Position numbers and translations under genes: made by a program. The notes beneath the pieces are model-generated. The model was not told where the DNA came from, searched no databases, and saw only the letters and a list, made by a program, of their open reading frames with translations. From the NCBI RefSeq assembly GCF_900112615.1, contig NZ_FOMK01000004.1, positions 682,001 through 746,000 of the forward strand: a DNA stretch of 64,000 nt, given 5' to 3'. The DNA is from Chitinophaga sp. CF118 (GTDB taxonomy: Bacteria > Bacteroidota > Bacteroidia > Chitinophagales > Chitinophagaceae). Below, piece by piece: positions 53,278-61,056 of this stretch. How positions within the stretch are numbered: the stretch's first letter is position 1; every line of letters starts with the position of its first letter.

Positions 53278-54273
53278 TTATTTCCATATTCTGTTCGTTC
53301 GTTGTTCCAGCAGCATAAAGTCCGCGAGTGCCATAGCAGCCACGGCTTCCAGCACAACCGGAACTCTCAATGCGATACAAAGATCATGGCGGCCCTTCAC
53401 ACTAAATGATTCCACCTCTCCACTCTTTATATTCAGCGTATGCTGTTCTTTAGGTGTACTGGATGTAGGTTTTACCGCTACTCGAAACACTAGCGGGTTT
53501 CCATTGGTAATACCGCCAACCACGCCACCTGCGTGATTAGTAGCAGTTTTACCGGTAGCATCCAGGATAGCATCATTGTGCTCAACACCTTTCATCTTTG
53601 CAGCAGCAAAACCGGAGCCGAATTCGATACCTTTAATAGCCGGAATGGCAAATACAGCATGTGCGATGGTAGACTCTACAGAGTCAAAGAATGGTTCACC
53701 TAAACCAATAGGCAATCCTTCTACCACACACTCTACGATACCGCCTACAGAATCTTTGGCAGCAATAGCAGCTTCCAGTCCCTTTTCAGCATCCGGTAAG
53801 CCACCTACTTCAAGCAGTGTAGCTTTTACGGAGATGCCTGCACCTAAGATCTTCTTAGCTATTACACCCGCGGCTACCAGGTTTAATGTAAGCCTTCCAC
53901 TAAAATGTCCGCCGCCGCGGTAATCCTCAAAGCCACCGAATTTACTGGTAGCTACAAAGTCGGCATGACCAGGGCGGGGAAATTCACGCAGCTTTTCATA
54001 ATCCGTGCTGCGGGTATTGTTGTTCTCAAATAATATAGTGATCGGTGCACCAGTGGTATGATCGTTGAATACGCCTGATTTTATATGAGGCAGATCATCT
54101 TCCTTACGGGGAGTAGTACCTTTTGCACCAGCTTTACGACGGTCGAGATCAGGCATAAAGTCTTCCTGTGTAAGCGGGATACCTGCCGGTATACCATCAA
54201 TATTAACGCCTACACTGGCTCCATGAGATTCACCAAAAACATTCACCCGGAAAATTCTACCGAAACTGTTCAT
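53278..54273 (-). CDS. aroC: Chorismate synthase
   Basis: Last shikimate step: FMNH2-dependent anti-elimination of phosphate from EPSP to give chorismate. The 331-residue protein starts NSFGRIFRVNVFGESHGASV and has the DLDRRKAGAKGTTPRKEDDL basic active-site loop. FPRPGHADFVATSKFGGFED and YRGGGHFSGRLTLNLVAAG, the GIEFGSGFAAAKMKGVEHND motif and the C-terminal RHDLCIALRVPVVLEAV are also present. It is slightly short (usually 350-360) but complete. It is the last gene of the operon; the gap to aroA is 15 bp. Confidence 0.97.
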   Translation of the reverse strand: MNSFGRIFRVNVFGESHGASVGVNIDGIPAGIPLTQEDFMPDLDRRKAGAKGTTPRKEDDLPHIKSGVFNDHTTGAPITILFENNNTRSTDYEKLREFPRPGHADFVATSKFGGFEDYRGGGHFSGRLTLNLVAAGVIAKKILGAGISVKATLLEVGGLPDAEKGLEAAIAAKDSVGGIVECVVEGLPIGLGEPFFDSVESTIAHAVFAIPAIKGIEFGSGFAAAKMKGVEHNDAILDATGKTATNHAGGVVGGITNGNPLVFRVAVKPTSSTPKEQHTLNIKSGEVESFSVKGRHDLCIALRVPVVLEAVAAMALADFMLLEQRTNRIWK

Positions 54274-54288
54274 ACTGTTTGTTTGTAC

Positions 54289-55560
54289 TTAAATGATTGC
54301 CGTCTCCTGTTTCACTACGCCGCCTATCTTTTGCAGATGATCATAGAACTCAGGATAGGATTTGTTGATCGCTTCTGCTTTTTCTATGGTCACTGGTCCG
54401 CTTGCAGTAAGTGCAGCAACTGCACAGGCCATTGCAATACGGTGATCAGCGTGAGAATGTACCAGCCCACCTTTGATGCCTGTACCGCCATGTACCAGCA
54501 TTTCATCTCCATGCAGATCGATGACGATACCCAGCTTACCAAATTCTTCCTGCAGTGTTTTACCACGGTCACTTTCTTTATGTGCCAGCCTGCTCACACC
54601 TAAGATCTTGGAAGTACCGTTGCAGTTCGCCGCCAGTGCTACCAGCGGAGGAAACAGATCAGGGCAATCTGTCGCATCAAAATCAAATGCATTCAGTTCG
54701 TTCTTTTCCACTATCATAGTGAAGACACCGGGCAGCAGATGAGCGCCTGCTTTTTCCAGCGCTTCCAGGATGGCTTTATCCGATTGTGCAGAATGTGTAT
54801 TGAGATGATGTACTTCTACCTTACCCGCTACAGCCGCAGCTACGAGCAGGAACGCAGCACCACTCCAGTCACCTTCTACCGTATATTCACCAGCCTGATA
54901 TTTTTGTTGCTTACCAAAATGGAATTTCTCGAATTGCGCTTCCGTTACTTTAACACCAAACTGCTCCATGAGTTGCAGTGTTAAGGCAATATATGGTTTG
55001 CTTTTCAGATCTTTTACCGTGATCGTTACATCTTCTGCCACAGCACCGTATGCCATTAAGAGGCCGGTGAGGAACTGTGAGCTGAGAGAGCCGTCTATAG
55101 TAATATTTTTCGCTTTCAGCGGTCCCTGGATCTTTAATGGCAGCTTACCTTCGAAGGTGCTGCATTTCACATCCAGCTGAGGTAATACTTCTTCAAAGAA
55201 GTTCATTGGGCGGGTAGTTAAACTCCCGTGACCATTGATCGTAATAGGCTGTGCTGACAGGGAAGCTATTGGTGTAAACATACGGATGCCCAGTCCGGAT
55301 TCTCCGCAGTTGATCTCTTTTGAACGGGGATTTACACCATTACTGGAGATTTCTATATAATCTTCTGTTCTTGTTATTTCAGCACCCAGTTTCTGTGCCA
55401 CATCCAATGCTGCCAGGCAGTCATCGCTAAGGCCGGGATTACGGATAATACTTTTTCCATTGCTCAGCAACGCTGCTGCCACTGCACGCTGCATCGCGCT
55501 TTTGGATGGGTTGGCGGTAACAGTGCCTTTTATAATGCCGGGTAAAATTGTTACTTGCAT
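54289..55560 (-). CDS. aroA: 3-phosphoshikimate 1-carboxyvinyltransferase (EPSP synthase)
   Basis: Transfers enolpyruvyl from PEP to shikimate-3-phosphate. The 423-residue protein has the two-domain repeat fold with VTANPSKSAMQRAVAAALLS (the conserved Lys-Ser PEP region), NCGESGLGIRMFTPIASL, the shikimate-binding SSQFLTGLLMAYGAVAED and the catalytic GDWSGAAFLLVAAAV. LAHKESDRGKTLQEEFGKLG and DHRIAMACAVAALTASG follow. All family motifs are intact. Operon gaps: 15 bp to aroC, 11 bp from aroB. Confidence 0.96.
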   Translation of the reverse strand: MQVTILPGIIKGTVTANPSKSAMQRAVAAALLSNGKSIIRNPGLSDDCLAALDVAQKLGAEITRTEDYIEISSNGVNPRSKEINCGESGLGIRMFTPIASLSAQPITINGHGSLTTRPMNFFEEVLPQLDVKCSTFEGKLPLKIQGPLKAKNITIDGSLSSQFLTGLLMAYGAVAEDVTITVKDLKSKPYIALTLQLMEQFGVKVTEAQFEKFHFGKQQKYQAGEYTVEGDWSGAAFLLVAAAVAGKVEVHHLNTHSAQSDKAILEALEKAGAHLLPGVFTMIVEKNELNAFDFDATDCPDLFPPLVALAANCNGTSKILGVSRLAHKESDRGKTLQEEFGKLGIVIDLHGDEMLVHGGTGIKGGLVHSHADHRIAMACAVAALTASGPVTIEKAEAINKSYPEFYDHLQKIGGVVKQETAII

Positions 55561-55571
55561 GTTTTCTTATT

Positions 55572-56597
55572 TTATAGTTCGTCCAGCAGTTGCTTCAGTT
55601 CTGAAATAGGCACAGCCTGTGTAAGTGCTTTCCCTATCTCTTCCAGCAATACAAAATGAATAGCATCTCCTTCCCTCTTCTTATCCATTTTGAAGATGTT
55701 ATATACTTCTTCTTTATTGGATGCAAGCGTAACAGGTAACTGGTAGTCATTAATGAGGCGGATTAGCCTGTTGGTTTGCTCTACGGGCAGGCCTTTCAGC
55801 TTTTCTGATATTTTGGCTGCTGCCACCATCCCGATTGCCACTGCTTTACCATGTGCTATATTTTCCAGTTTCTCTACCGCATGCCCCAGCGTGTGACCGA
55901 AGTTGAGCCAGCGGCGCGGGCCATTCTCGAACTCATCTTCCAGAACTACTTTTGTTTTCAGTTCCACAGAACGTTCTACCAGGTACTCCAATATAGCCAC
56001 ATCGCGTTGCATCGCTTTATCGCGGTTATCTTCCAGGTAAGTGAACAGGGCGGCATCCATGATACAGGCATACTTGATGATCTCCGCAAAACCGTTGTGC
56101 CACTCATCATCGGGCATTGTTAACGGTAAGGAATAATCAAAAAGAATGAACTCCGGTTGACGGATAGTACCCAGCAGGTTCTTATGCTTACCATGATTGA
56201 TCCCATTCTTTCCTCCTATGGACGCATCTACCTGTGCCAGCAAAGTTGTAGGTACAAATCCTACAGGCATACCACGCATATAAATACTGGATGCATAACC
56301 GGTAAGATCTGTAGTCATACCACCTCCAATACCTATCAGCATTGTTTTTCGGTCTGCTTCCAGTTCTATTAACCCGTTGATGATCTGCTCCAGCACATCC
56401 TCGCTTTTGTTTTCTTCGCCATCAGGGATCACCAGCTTTTTCCAGCCTGGCAATTTATGCCCGTGGTGTTTGTCCACATTCTCATCCAGTACCAGGACGG
56501 ACCTGGCAGGATCTGCATAATTGCCTAACTGTAGCAGGCTTTCTCCCATGTAATATTTTGTATTACTATGCTGGAACCGGTAAGATAACGTTCTCAT
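55572..56597 (-). CDS. aroB: 3-dehydroquinate synthase
   Basis: Converts DAHP to 3-dehydroquinate with NAD+ and a divalent metal. The 341-residue protein shows VIPDGEENKSEDVLEQIING, the GGGMTTDLTGYASSIYMRG nucleotide/metal region and FVPTTLLAQVDASIGGKNGI. The metal-ligand stretches NGFAEIIKYACIMD and RRWLNFGHTLGHAVEKLENI are present. Slightly short but complete. Cytoplasmic. Gaps of 13 bp to the DAHP synthase gene and 11 bp to aroA. Confidence 0.96.
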   Translation of the reverse strand: MRTLSYRFQHSNTKYYMGESLLQLGNYADPARSVLVLDENVDKHHGHKLPGWKKLVIPDGEENKSEDVLEQIINGLIELEADRKTMLIGIGGGMTTDLTGYASSIYMRGMPVGFVPTTLLAQVDASIGGKNGINHGKHKNLLGTIRQPEFILFDYSLPLTMPDDEWHNGFAEIIKYACIMDAALFTYLEDNRDKAMQRDVAILEYLVERSVELKTKVVLEDEFENGPRRWLNFGHTLGHAVEKLENIAHGKAVAIGMVAAAKISEKLKGLPVEQTNRLIRLINDYQLPVTLASNKEEVYNIFKMDKKREGDAIHFVLLEEIGKALTQAVPISELKQLLDEL

Positions 56598-56610
56598 ATA
56601 TTAGTTAGGT

Positions 56611-57702
56611 CTATTTGTCTTCGTTCATCACTCTGTTCTGCCTGTTGATAGATTCCAGGTGAACTGCATCGAAGTATTTCAGGATGAAATCTTTTGTCAG
56701 TCCCAGTTTATCACCTTTGGCAATACCACGTTCCAGAATCTCGTTCCAGCGGTTAGTCTGTAAGATGGTAACGTTGTTTTCCTTCTTGTACAAACCAATT
56801 TTCTCAGCAATCTTCATACGGTTACCCAGTAACAGCAGAATCTCATCATCTATCTGGTTGATCTGACCACGTAATTTATCCAGCGCAGAGTTGAAATCTT
56901 TTTTATCTGTGCGCTCATGACGCCATACGATACCATCCAACAATTCTGCCAGTCTTTCCGGTGTGATCTGCTGCTTAGCATCACTCCATGCGTTATCCGG
57001 ATCAATATGTGATTCGATCATCAAACCATCGTAGTCCAGATCTACTGCTTCCTGGGATACTTCCTGCAGAATATCACGACGGCCGCTGATATGACTTGGA
57101 TCGCAGATCATAGGCAGTTCTGGCATACGGCGTTTCATTTCGATAGGCAGATGCCACATAGGAGCATTACGGTATTCAGTATTACCATAGCTGGAGAACC
57201 CGCGGTGGATCAGTCCTAATTTGGTGATACCCGAGTTGCGTACACGTTCCACAGCACCAATCCACAATTCGAGATCAGGATTGATAGGGTTCTTGATCAG
57301 TACAGTGGTATCAACACCTCTCAGGGCATCAGCTACTTCCTGCACAGAGAAAGGGTTCACGGTAGTACGGGCACCGATCCAGAGGATATCAACATCATGC
57401 GCCAGTGCTTCTTCCACTTGTTTCGCAGTAGCTACTTCCACAGCCACAGGTAAACCTGTCAGTGCTTTTGCTTTCTGCAACCAGGGTAAACCTTTCACAC
57501 CGATACCTTCGAAAGAACCGGGACGGGTACGGGGTTTCCATATGCCGGCGCGGAGTACATCCACTTTACCGGTTTTAGCCAGCCTCTGAGCTGTTTCCAA
57601 TACCTGTTCTTCGGTTTCTGCGCTGCATGGACCGGAAACGATCAGCGGTTTCTTATCTGAAGCCGGATCTGAGAATTTTGTTTTTGAGAGTATCTGTTCC
57701 AT
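56611..57702 (-). CDS. Bifunctional DAHP synthase / chorismate mutase
   Basis: First committed step of the aromatic pathway joined to the first step towards Phe/Tyr. The 363-residue protein has an N-terminal KDO8P-type (AroAI-beta) DAHP synthase, residues ~1-265: LIVSGPCSAETEEQVLETA, VLRAGIWKPRTRPGSFEGIG, IWIGARTTVNPFSVQEVADA, CDPSHISGRRDILQ and MIESHIDPDNAWSDAKQQIT. A C-terminal AroQ-type chorismate mutase follows, residues ~275-360: LDKLRGQINQIDDEILLLLG, NRMKIAEKIGLYKKENNV. This fusion order is known in Bacteroidota and Bacillus-like bacteria, where the mutase part can mediate feedback by prephenate or chorismate. Gaps: 13 bp from tyrA, 13 bp to aroB. Confidence 0.95.
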   Translation of the reverse strand: MEQILSKTKFSDPASDKKPLIVSGPCSAETEEQVLETAQRLAKTGKVDVLRAGIWKPRTRPGSFEGIGVKGLPWLQKAKALTGLPVAVEVATAKQVEEALAHDVDILWIGARTTVNPFSVQEVADALRGVDTTVLIKNPINPDLELWIGAVERVRNSGITKLGLIHRGFSSYGNTEYRNAPMWHLPIEMKRRMPELPMICDPSHISGRRDILQEVSQEAVDLDYDGLMIESHIDPDNAWSDAKQQITPERLAELLDGIVWRHERTDKKDFNSALDKLRGQINQIDDEILLLLGNRMKIAEKIGLYKKENNVTILQTNRWNEILERGIAKGDKLGLTKDFILKYFDAVHLESINRQNRVMNEDK

Positions 57703-57715
57703 TGTAGTAGTTTTA

Positions 57716-58558
57716 TTATTTCAGGATCTTTTTTATCTTATTTGACTTCTGTATGAGTTTGTAAAATGTATCGTAATCTTCATCTTCCAGCAGTTGTTTC
57801 ATTTGCTGTAACTGGTGAATATGTTCTTCCAGCACGTCCAGTACATTATGACGGTTATGCTTGAAGATAGGCACCCACATATCGGGAGAACTTTTAGCCA
57901 GACGTACAGTAGATTCAAAACCACCGCTTGCCAGTTCAAAGATGCGTCCCTGCTCTTTCTCTTTTTCCAGTACCGTCAATGCCAATGCAAAAGAAGTGAT
58001 ATGAGAGATGTGTGACACATAGGCTGTGTGCAGATCATGCTCTATCGCATTCATGTATACAAGCCGCATCTGCAGTTTGTCTACCATATTCTCAATTACT
58101 TCCAGTGCATCTTCATCACTGTTCTTCACATCACAAAGCACCATTGTTTTTTGTGCGAAGAGATTTCTTACAGCAGCTTCCGGGCCGGAATACTCTGTAC
58201 CGGCCATCGGATGGGCTGCTACAAAGCGCCCTCTTTTGGCGTGACCGGCAACGAGTTGTAATATTTTTTCTTTTGTAGAACCCACGTCCATAATTACATG
58301 GTTCGATGCTGCATTATCCAATATGGAAGGCATGATTTGCAACAGCGCATCTACTGGTATTGCCAGTATAATCAGCTCTGAACGTTGCATAGCATCCTGC
58401 AGGGTAGCACTCTCATCAATGATCTGCAATTCTTTTGCTTTCTGCAGATTGCTTTCATTCTGATCTACGCCGATAATCCAGTTGGCCACACCCTTTTCTT
58501 TCAGACTTATAGCCAGCGAGCCTCCTATTAAACCTGTTCCTACTACAGTTGCAATCAT
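57716..58558 (-). CDS. tyrA: Prephenate dehydrogenase
   Basis: NAD(P)-dependent oxidative decarboxylation of prephenate to 4-hydroxyphenylpyruvate, the tyrosine precursor. The 280-residue protein begins with a Rossmann motif (MIATVVGTGLIGGSLAISLK) and has MDVGSTKEKILQLVAGH, FVAAHPMAGTEYSGPEAAVR and the catalytic-region HDLHTAYVSHISHITSFALA. No ACT domain is present, so allosteric Tyr control is not evident. Its ATG overlaps the aminotransferase stop by 4 bp (ATGA), indicating translational coupling. Confidence 0.93.
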   Translation of the reverse strand: MIATVVGTGLIGGSLAISLKEKGVANWIIGVDQNESNLQKAKELQIIDESATLQDAMQRSELIILAIPVDALLQIMPSILDNAASNHVIMDVGSTKEKILQLVAGHAKRGRFVAAHPMAGTEYSGPEAAVRNLFAQKTMVLCDVKNSDEDALEVIENMVDKLQMRLVYMNAIEHDLHTAYVSHISHITSFALALTVLEKEKEQGRIFELASGGFESTVRLAKSSPDMWVPIFKHNRHNVLDVLEEHIHQLQQMKQLLEDEDYDTFYKLIQKSNKIKKILK

Positions 58559-59721
58559 GATTTAAATTTTGATTGGATCCTCTCTAATACTTCATCCAGC
58601 GCTTTCTCATCTCTACAGAGACTTACTCTTATATAACCGTTACCGTTACTACCGAAAATACCACCGGGAGTAATAAATACCTGTGCCTTCTGCAGGATCT
58701 CATCTGTTAGTTCAAAACCATCTTTTGAAGTAGCTGGTATCTTCGCCCATACAAATAGCCCTACCTGGTCAGTATCAAAAGTACAGTTAAGCAACTGTAA
58801 CAACCGGAACACTTTTTTACGGCGTCCTTCATATATTTTATTCAGTTCAGTATACCATTCAGGACCCAGTTCCAGTGCTTTCACTGCAGCCATCTGCAAC
58901 GGCTGGAACATACCGGAATCCATATTACTTTTAAAGCGCAATACTTCGTTGATCCATTCCTGCTTGCCTACCATCATTCCCACACGCCATCCCGCCATAT
59001 TGGAAGATTTACTGAGAGAATTCAGTTCCAGCACTACTTCTTTTGCACCTGGAGTTTGCAGCAGACTTTGCGGCTCTTTGTTCAGGATAAAGCTATACGG
59101 ATTATCATGACAGATCAGGATATTATGTTGCAATCCGAATTTTACCAACTTCTCTGCAAATGCGGCATTAAAGCGGGCACCTGTAGGCATGTGTGGATAG
59201 TTCACCCACATCAGTTTTACTTTACTCAGATCTTTTTTAGCCAGTGCATCCAGGTCGGGCAGCCAGCCATTCTTTTCTTCAAGATCGTAATCCACTACAG
59301 TAGCTCCGCTCAGGTTCACAGCAGAACGGTAAGTAGGATATCCCGGGTTCGGTACCAGTGCCTCATCCCCTTCCTGCAGGTAGGTCATACAAATGTGCAT
59401 GATTCCCTCTTTGGAACCTATGAGTGGCAGTATTTCTTTTTCAGCATCCAGTTCAACATGGTAGTAGCGCTTATACCATGCCGCCATAGCCTGGCGCAGG
59501 GCAGGAATACCTTTATAGCTTTGGTAAGCGTGGGTATCAGGTTTTTGTGCATACTCATTCAAAGCCGCTATCACGGAAGGATGAGGAGGAAGATCAGGGC
59601 TGCCAATGCCCAGGCTGATTACCTTAGCACCTGCCTTGTTCATTTCATCTATTTCCCTGAGTTTTTTGGAGAAATAATATTCTTCCGTTTGTTGCAACCG
59701 TTTTGCTACCTGTAAGTTCAT
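58555..59721 (-). CDS. PLP-dependent class I/II aminotransferase, probably aromatic
   Basis: Position between pheA and tyrA makes transamination of phenylpyruvate and 4-hydroxyphenylpyruvate the likely role. The 388-residue fold-type I protein has GIGSPDLPPHPSVIAALNEY, YQSYKGIPALRQAMAAWYKR, LIGSKEGIMHICMTYLQEGD, VNYPHMPTGARF and ICHDNPYSFI. The PLP Lys lies in LNSLSKSSNMAGWRVGMMVG and the final Arg in IRVSLCRDEKALDEVLERI. Sequence style resembles the LL-diaminopimelate/aromatic aminotransferase group, so a role in lysine synthesis cannot be excluded. It overlaps tyrA by 4 bp and follows pheA by 22 bp. Confidence 0.88.
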   Translation of the reverse strand: MNLQVAKRLQQTEEYYFSKKLREIDEMNKAGAKVISLGIGSPDLPPHPSVIAALNEYAQKPDTHAYQSYKGIPALRQAMAAWYKRYYHVELDAEKEILPLIGSKEGIMHICMTYLQEGDEALVPNPGYPTYRSAVNLSGATVVDYDLEEKNGWLPDLDALAKKDLSKVKLMWVNYPHMPTGARFNAAFAEKLVKFGLQHNILICHDNPYSFILNKEPQSLLQTPGAKEVVLELNSLSKSSNMAGWRVGMMVGKQEWINEVLRFKSNMDSGMFQPLQMAAVKALELGPEWYTELNKIYEGRRKKVFRLLQLLNCTFDTDQVGLFVWAKIPATSKDGFELTDEILQKAQVFITPGGIFGSNGNGYIRVSLCRDEKALDEVLERIQSKFKS

Positions 59722-59743
59722 AAATACTTTTTTTGCTAAGCGC

Positions 59744-60568
59744 TTAGTGCGTATTTCCTTTCTTGTAAATACCCAATACTTTCAAATGTTCGGTCAGTGA
59801 TTCTATTTTGTTCACTGCACTCTGAAAATGTTGCAGGTCATCAAATTCAAAGTCCGCATGAAAATAATAGTTCCATTCTTTTGTTGGCATCGGAAAGGAT
59901 TGGATTTTGCTCAGGTTGATCCCGGCATCAGCCACTTGCGTCAATACCTTTGCAAGGCTCCCTCTGTCATTCGATGTTTGAAAATAAACGGATGCTTTAT
60001 TAGCGTCTTCCTGTGGTGTTACTCCATTAGGAGAAATCACGAGGAAGCGGGTATAATTATTTTTGATGGTATGAATGTTCGGCGCAATGATTTCAAGGCC
60101 ATAGATGTCTGCAGCCAGCTTACCAGCAATAGCCGCTGTGCTCTTCAGTTTTTTCTGTGCCACATGTTTCGCACTGAGGGCCGTATCTTCAGTTTCTACC
60201 AGTTTCATATGCGGATATTTCTCCAGGAAGTCTGAGCATTGTAACAACGCCATATAATGCGAGTGTACTTCTCTGACATCTTCCAGTGTCTGACCGGGCA
60301 GTACCATCAGGTGCTGCTTGATTTGCAGATATACTTCTCCTACTACATGCAGACCAGAGTTTTTCAACAGGCTGTAGTTAGGGAGAATACTACCGGCAAT
60401 AGAATTTTCAATCGCCATCACTCCTACATCTGCCACCTGCTGTTGTTTCGTTTTTTTCACCAGCTCTGGAAAAGAAGCGCAACACTCAATTTCAATATTC
60501 TTACCATAGTACCCCTGAGCAGCTATCTGGTGGAAACATCCTTCAAAACCCTGGATCGCGACACGCAT
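59744..60568 (-). CDS. pheA: Prephenate dehydratase
   Basis: Converts prephenate to phenylpyruvate. The 274-residue protein starts MRVAIQGFEGCFHQIAAQGY (family GxxGxF/H start). VGVMAIENSIAGSILPNYSL, LMVLPGQTLEDVREVHSHYM, DTALSAKHVAQKKLKSTAAI and the TRFLVIS core motif follow. A C-terminal ACT domain begins at residue ~195 (DRGSLAKVLTQVADAGINLS, KIQSFPMPTKEWNYYFHADF). The usual Phe-binding motifs GALV and ESRP appear here as GSLA and QSFP, so feedback inhibition may be weak or different. It is the first gene of the operon, directly behind the double attenuator. No chorismate mutase is fused. Confidence 0.95.
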   Translation of the reverse strand: MRVAIQGFEGCFHQIAAQGYYGKNIEIECCASFPELVKKTKQQQVADVGVMAIENSIAGSILPNYSLLKNSGLHVVGEVYLQIKQHLMVLPGQTLEDVREVHSHYMALLQCSDFLEKYPHMKLVETEDTALSAKHVAQKKLKSTAAIAGKLAADIYGLEIIAPNIHTIKNNYTRFLVISPNGVTPQEDANKASVYFQTSNDRGSLAKVLTQVADAGINLSKIQSFPMPTKEWNYYFHADFEFDDLQHFQSAVNKIESLTEHLKVLGIYKKGNTH

Positions 60569-60593
60569 TTTTATTTGTTTGATTTGAATTTGT

Positions 60594-60611
60594 TAGTTGC
60601 TGTAGCAACTA
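60594..60611 (-). other. Short hairpin upstream of pheA
   Basis: TAGTTGC (60594-60600) and GCAACTA (60605-60611) form a 7-bp stem with a 4-base loop, 26 bases before the pheA ATG and just after terminator 2. It may protect the processed end or mark the ribosome loading region. Confidence 0.4.
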
Positions 60612-60624
60612 GTATATAAAATGA

Positions 60625-60655
60625 AAAAGGGCCCCGGTGGAGCCGGGACCCTTTT
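60625..60655 (-). terminator. Attenuator terminator 2 of the aromatic operon
   Basis: On the minus strand the stem pairs AAAAGGGTCCCGG with CCGGGGCCCTTTT around CTCCA, one pair being U-G (G-U forms only in minus-strand RNA; the plus strand has an A-C mismatch). Five U follow. Its 5' arm is complementary (8 bp, GCCGGGAC with GTCCCGGC) to 60695-60702, inside leader ORF 2. Confidence 0.9.
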
Positions 60656-60684
60656 AATTTGCAACTATTTCATTTCTGCAGTTA

Positions 60685-60765
60685 TTACAAAAGAGTCCCG
60701 GCCTTTACGACGTAAAAGAAGTAAAAGAAAAAATAAAAGTAAGAAAGGCTGAAACGTTGTAACAT
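60685..60765 (-). CDS. Leader peptide 2 (aromatic-codon-rich, 26 aa)
   Basis: ATG at 60765 opens a 26-codon ORF ending TAA. It starts MLQRFSLS, continues with ten consecutive aromatic residues at codons 9-18 (YFYFFFYFFY), and ends VVKAGTLL. In all 7 Phe and 4 Tyr. Codons 20-25 overlap segment 2 of the attenuator; GCCTTT in codons 6-8 (60744-60749) can pair with AAAGGC (60701-60706) as a pause hairpin. A ribosome stalled in the aromatic run would cover segment 1 and free segment 2 to pair with the terminator arm. A ribosome reaching the stop would cover segment 2 and allow termination. Confidence 0.85.
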   Translation of the reverse strand: MLQRFSLSYFYFFFYFFYVVKAGTLL

Positions 60766-60790
60766 ATTGCTTTGAATAAGGTATAAATAA

Positions 60791-60818
60791 AAAAGGCCTC
60801 CCTTTCAGGAGGCCTTTT
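60791..60818 (-). terminator. Attenuator terminator 1 of the aromatic operon
   Basis: Perfect 11-bp stem (AAAAGGCCTCC with GGAGGCCTTTT, loop of 6) followed by six U on the minus strand. Its 5' arm can pair instead with AGGAGGTC right at the end of leader ORF 1 (8 bp including one U-G). Confidence 0.92.
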
Positions 60819-60859
60819 GCTAGTTTCTTTATATTGTTAAGTACTTACAAACGACCTCC

Positions 60860-60922
60860 TTATTTCTGGTACCAGAAAAAGTAAAAACCATAAAAGTAAC
60901 CAAAGGTCGTTTGCTGTATCAT
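60860..60922 (-). CDS. Leader peptide 1 (aromatic-codon-rich, 20 aa)
   Basis: ATG at 60922, stop TAA ending at 60860. The peptide is MIQQTTFGYFYGFYFFWYQK: 5 Phe, 4 Tyr and 1 Trp, half of all residues. Segment 1 (60904-60912, codons 4-7, just before the aromatic run) pairs over 9 bp with segment 2 (60849-60857, just past the stop). Segment 2 extended (AGGAGGTC) pairs with the terminator-1 arm. This is the classical 1:2 / 2:3 / 3:4 arrangement of amino acid attenuators. The GGAGG after the stop is a structural segment, not a ribosome binding site. Confidence 0.9.
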   Translation of the reverse strand: MIQQTTFGYFYGFYFFWYQK

Positions 60923-60939
60923 ATTTGCTTAATTCCGTA

Positions 60940-60969
60940 CAAAAATACATCAGGATTTGAATTGTCCAA
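60940..60969 (-). promoter_or_regulatory. Promoter of the aromatic amino acid operon
   Basis: On the minus strand TTG (60967-60969), 19 bp, TATTTTTG (60940-60947): a good Bacteroidota -33/-7 match. Transcription would begin near 60935, only about a dozen bases before leader ORF 1. Confidence 0.7.
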
Positions 60970-61056
60970 CCCCTTTAATCAAAAATTACATTCTATCTAA
61001 TAAAAGAGCTTTAATTCGATATTTTATTCAAAAACAGCGAACTAAACAAGCTTAAA

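Noticed and set aside
59056..59715. 219-codon plus-strand ORF
   Set aside because: Entirely antisense to the aminotransferase gene, whose motifs are intact; no promoter or family resemblance.
60855..60860. AGGAGG after leader ORF 1 as a Shine-Dalgarno site
   Set aside because: No start codon follows at suitable spacing, Bacteroidota rarely use such sites, and the bases are explained by the attenuator pairing.
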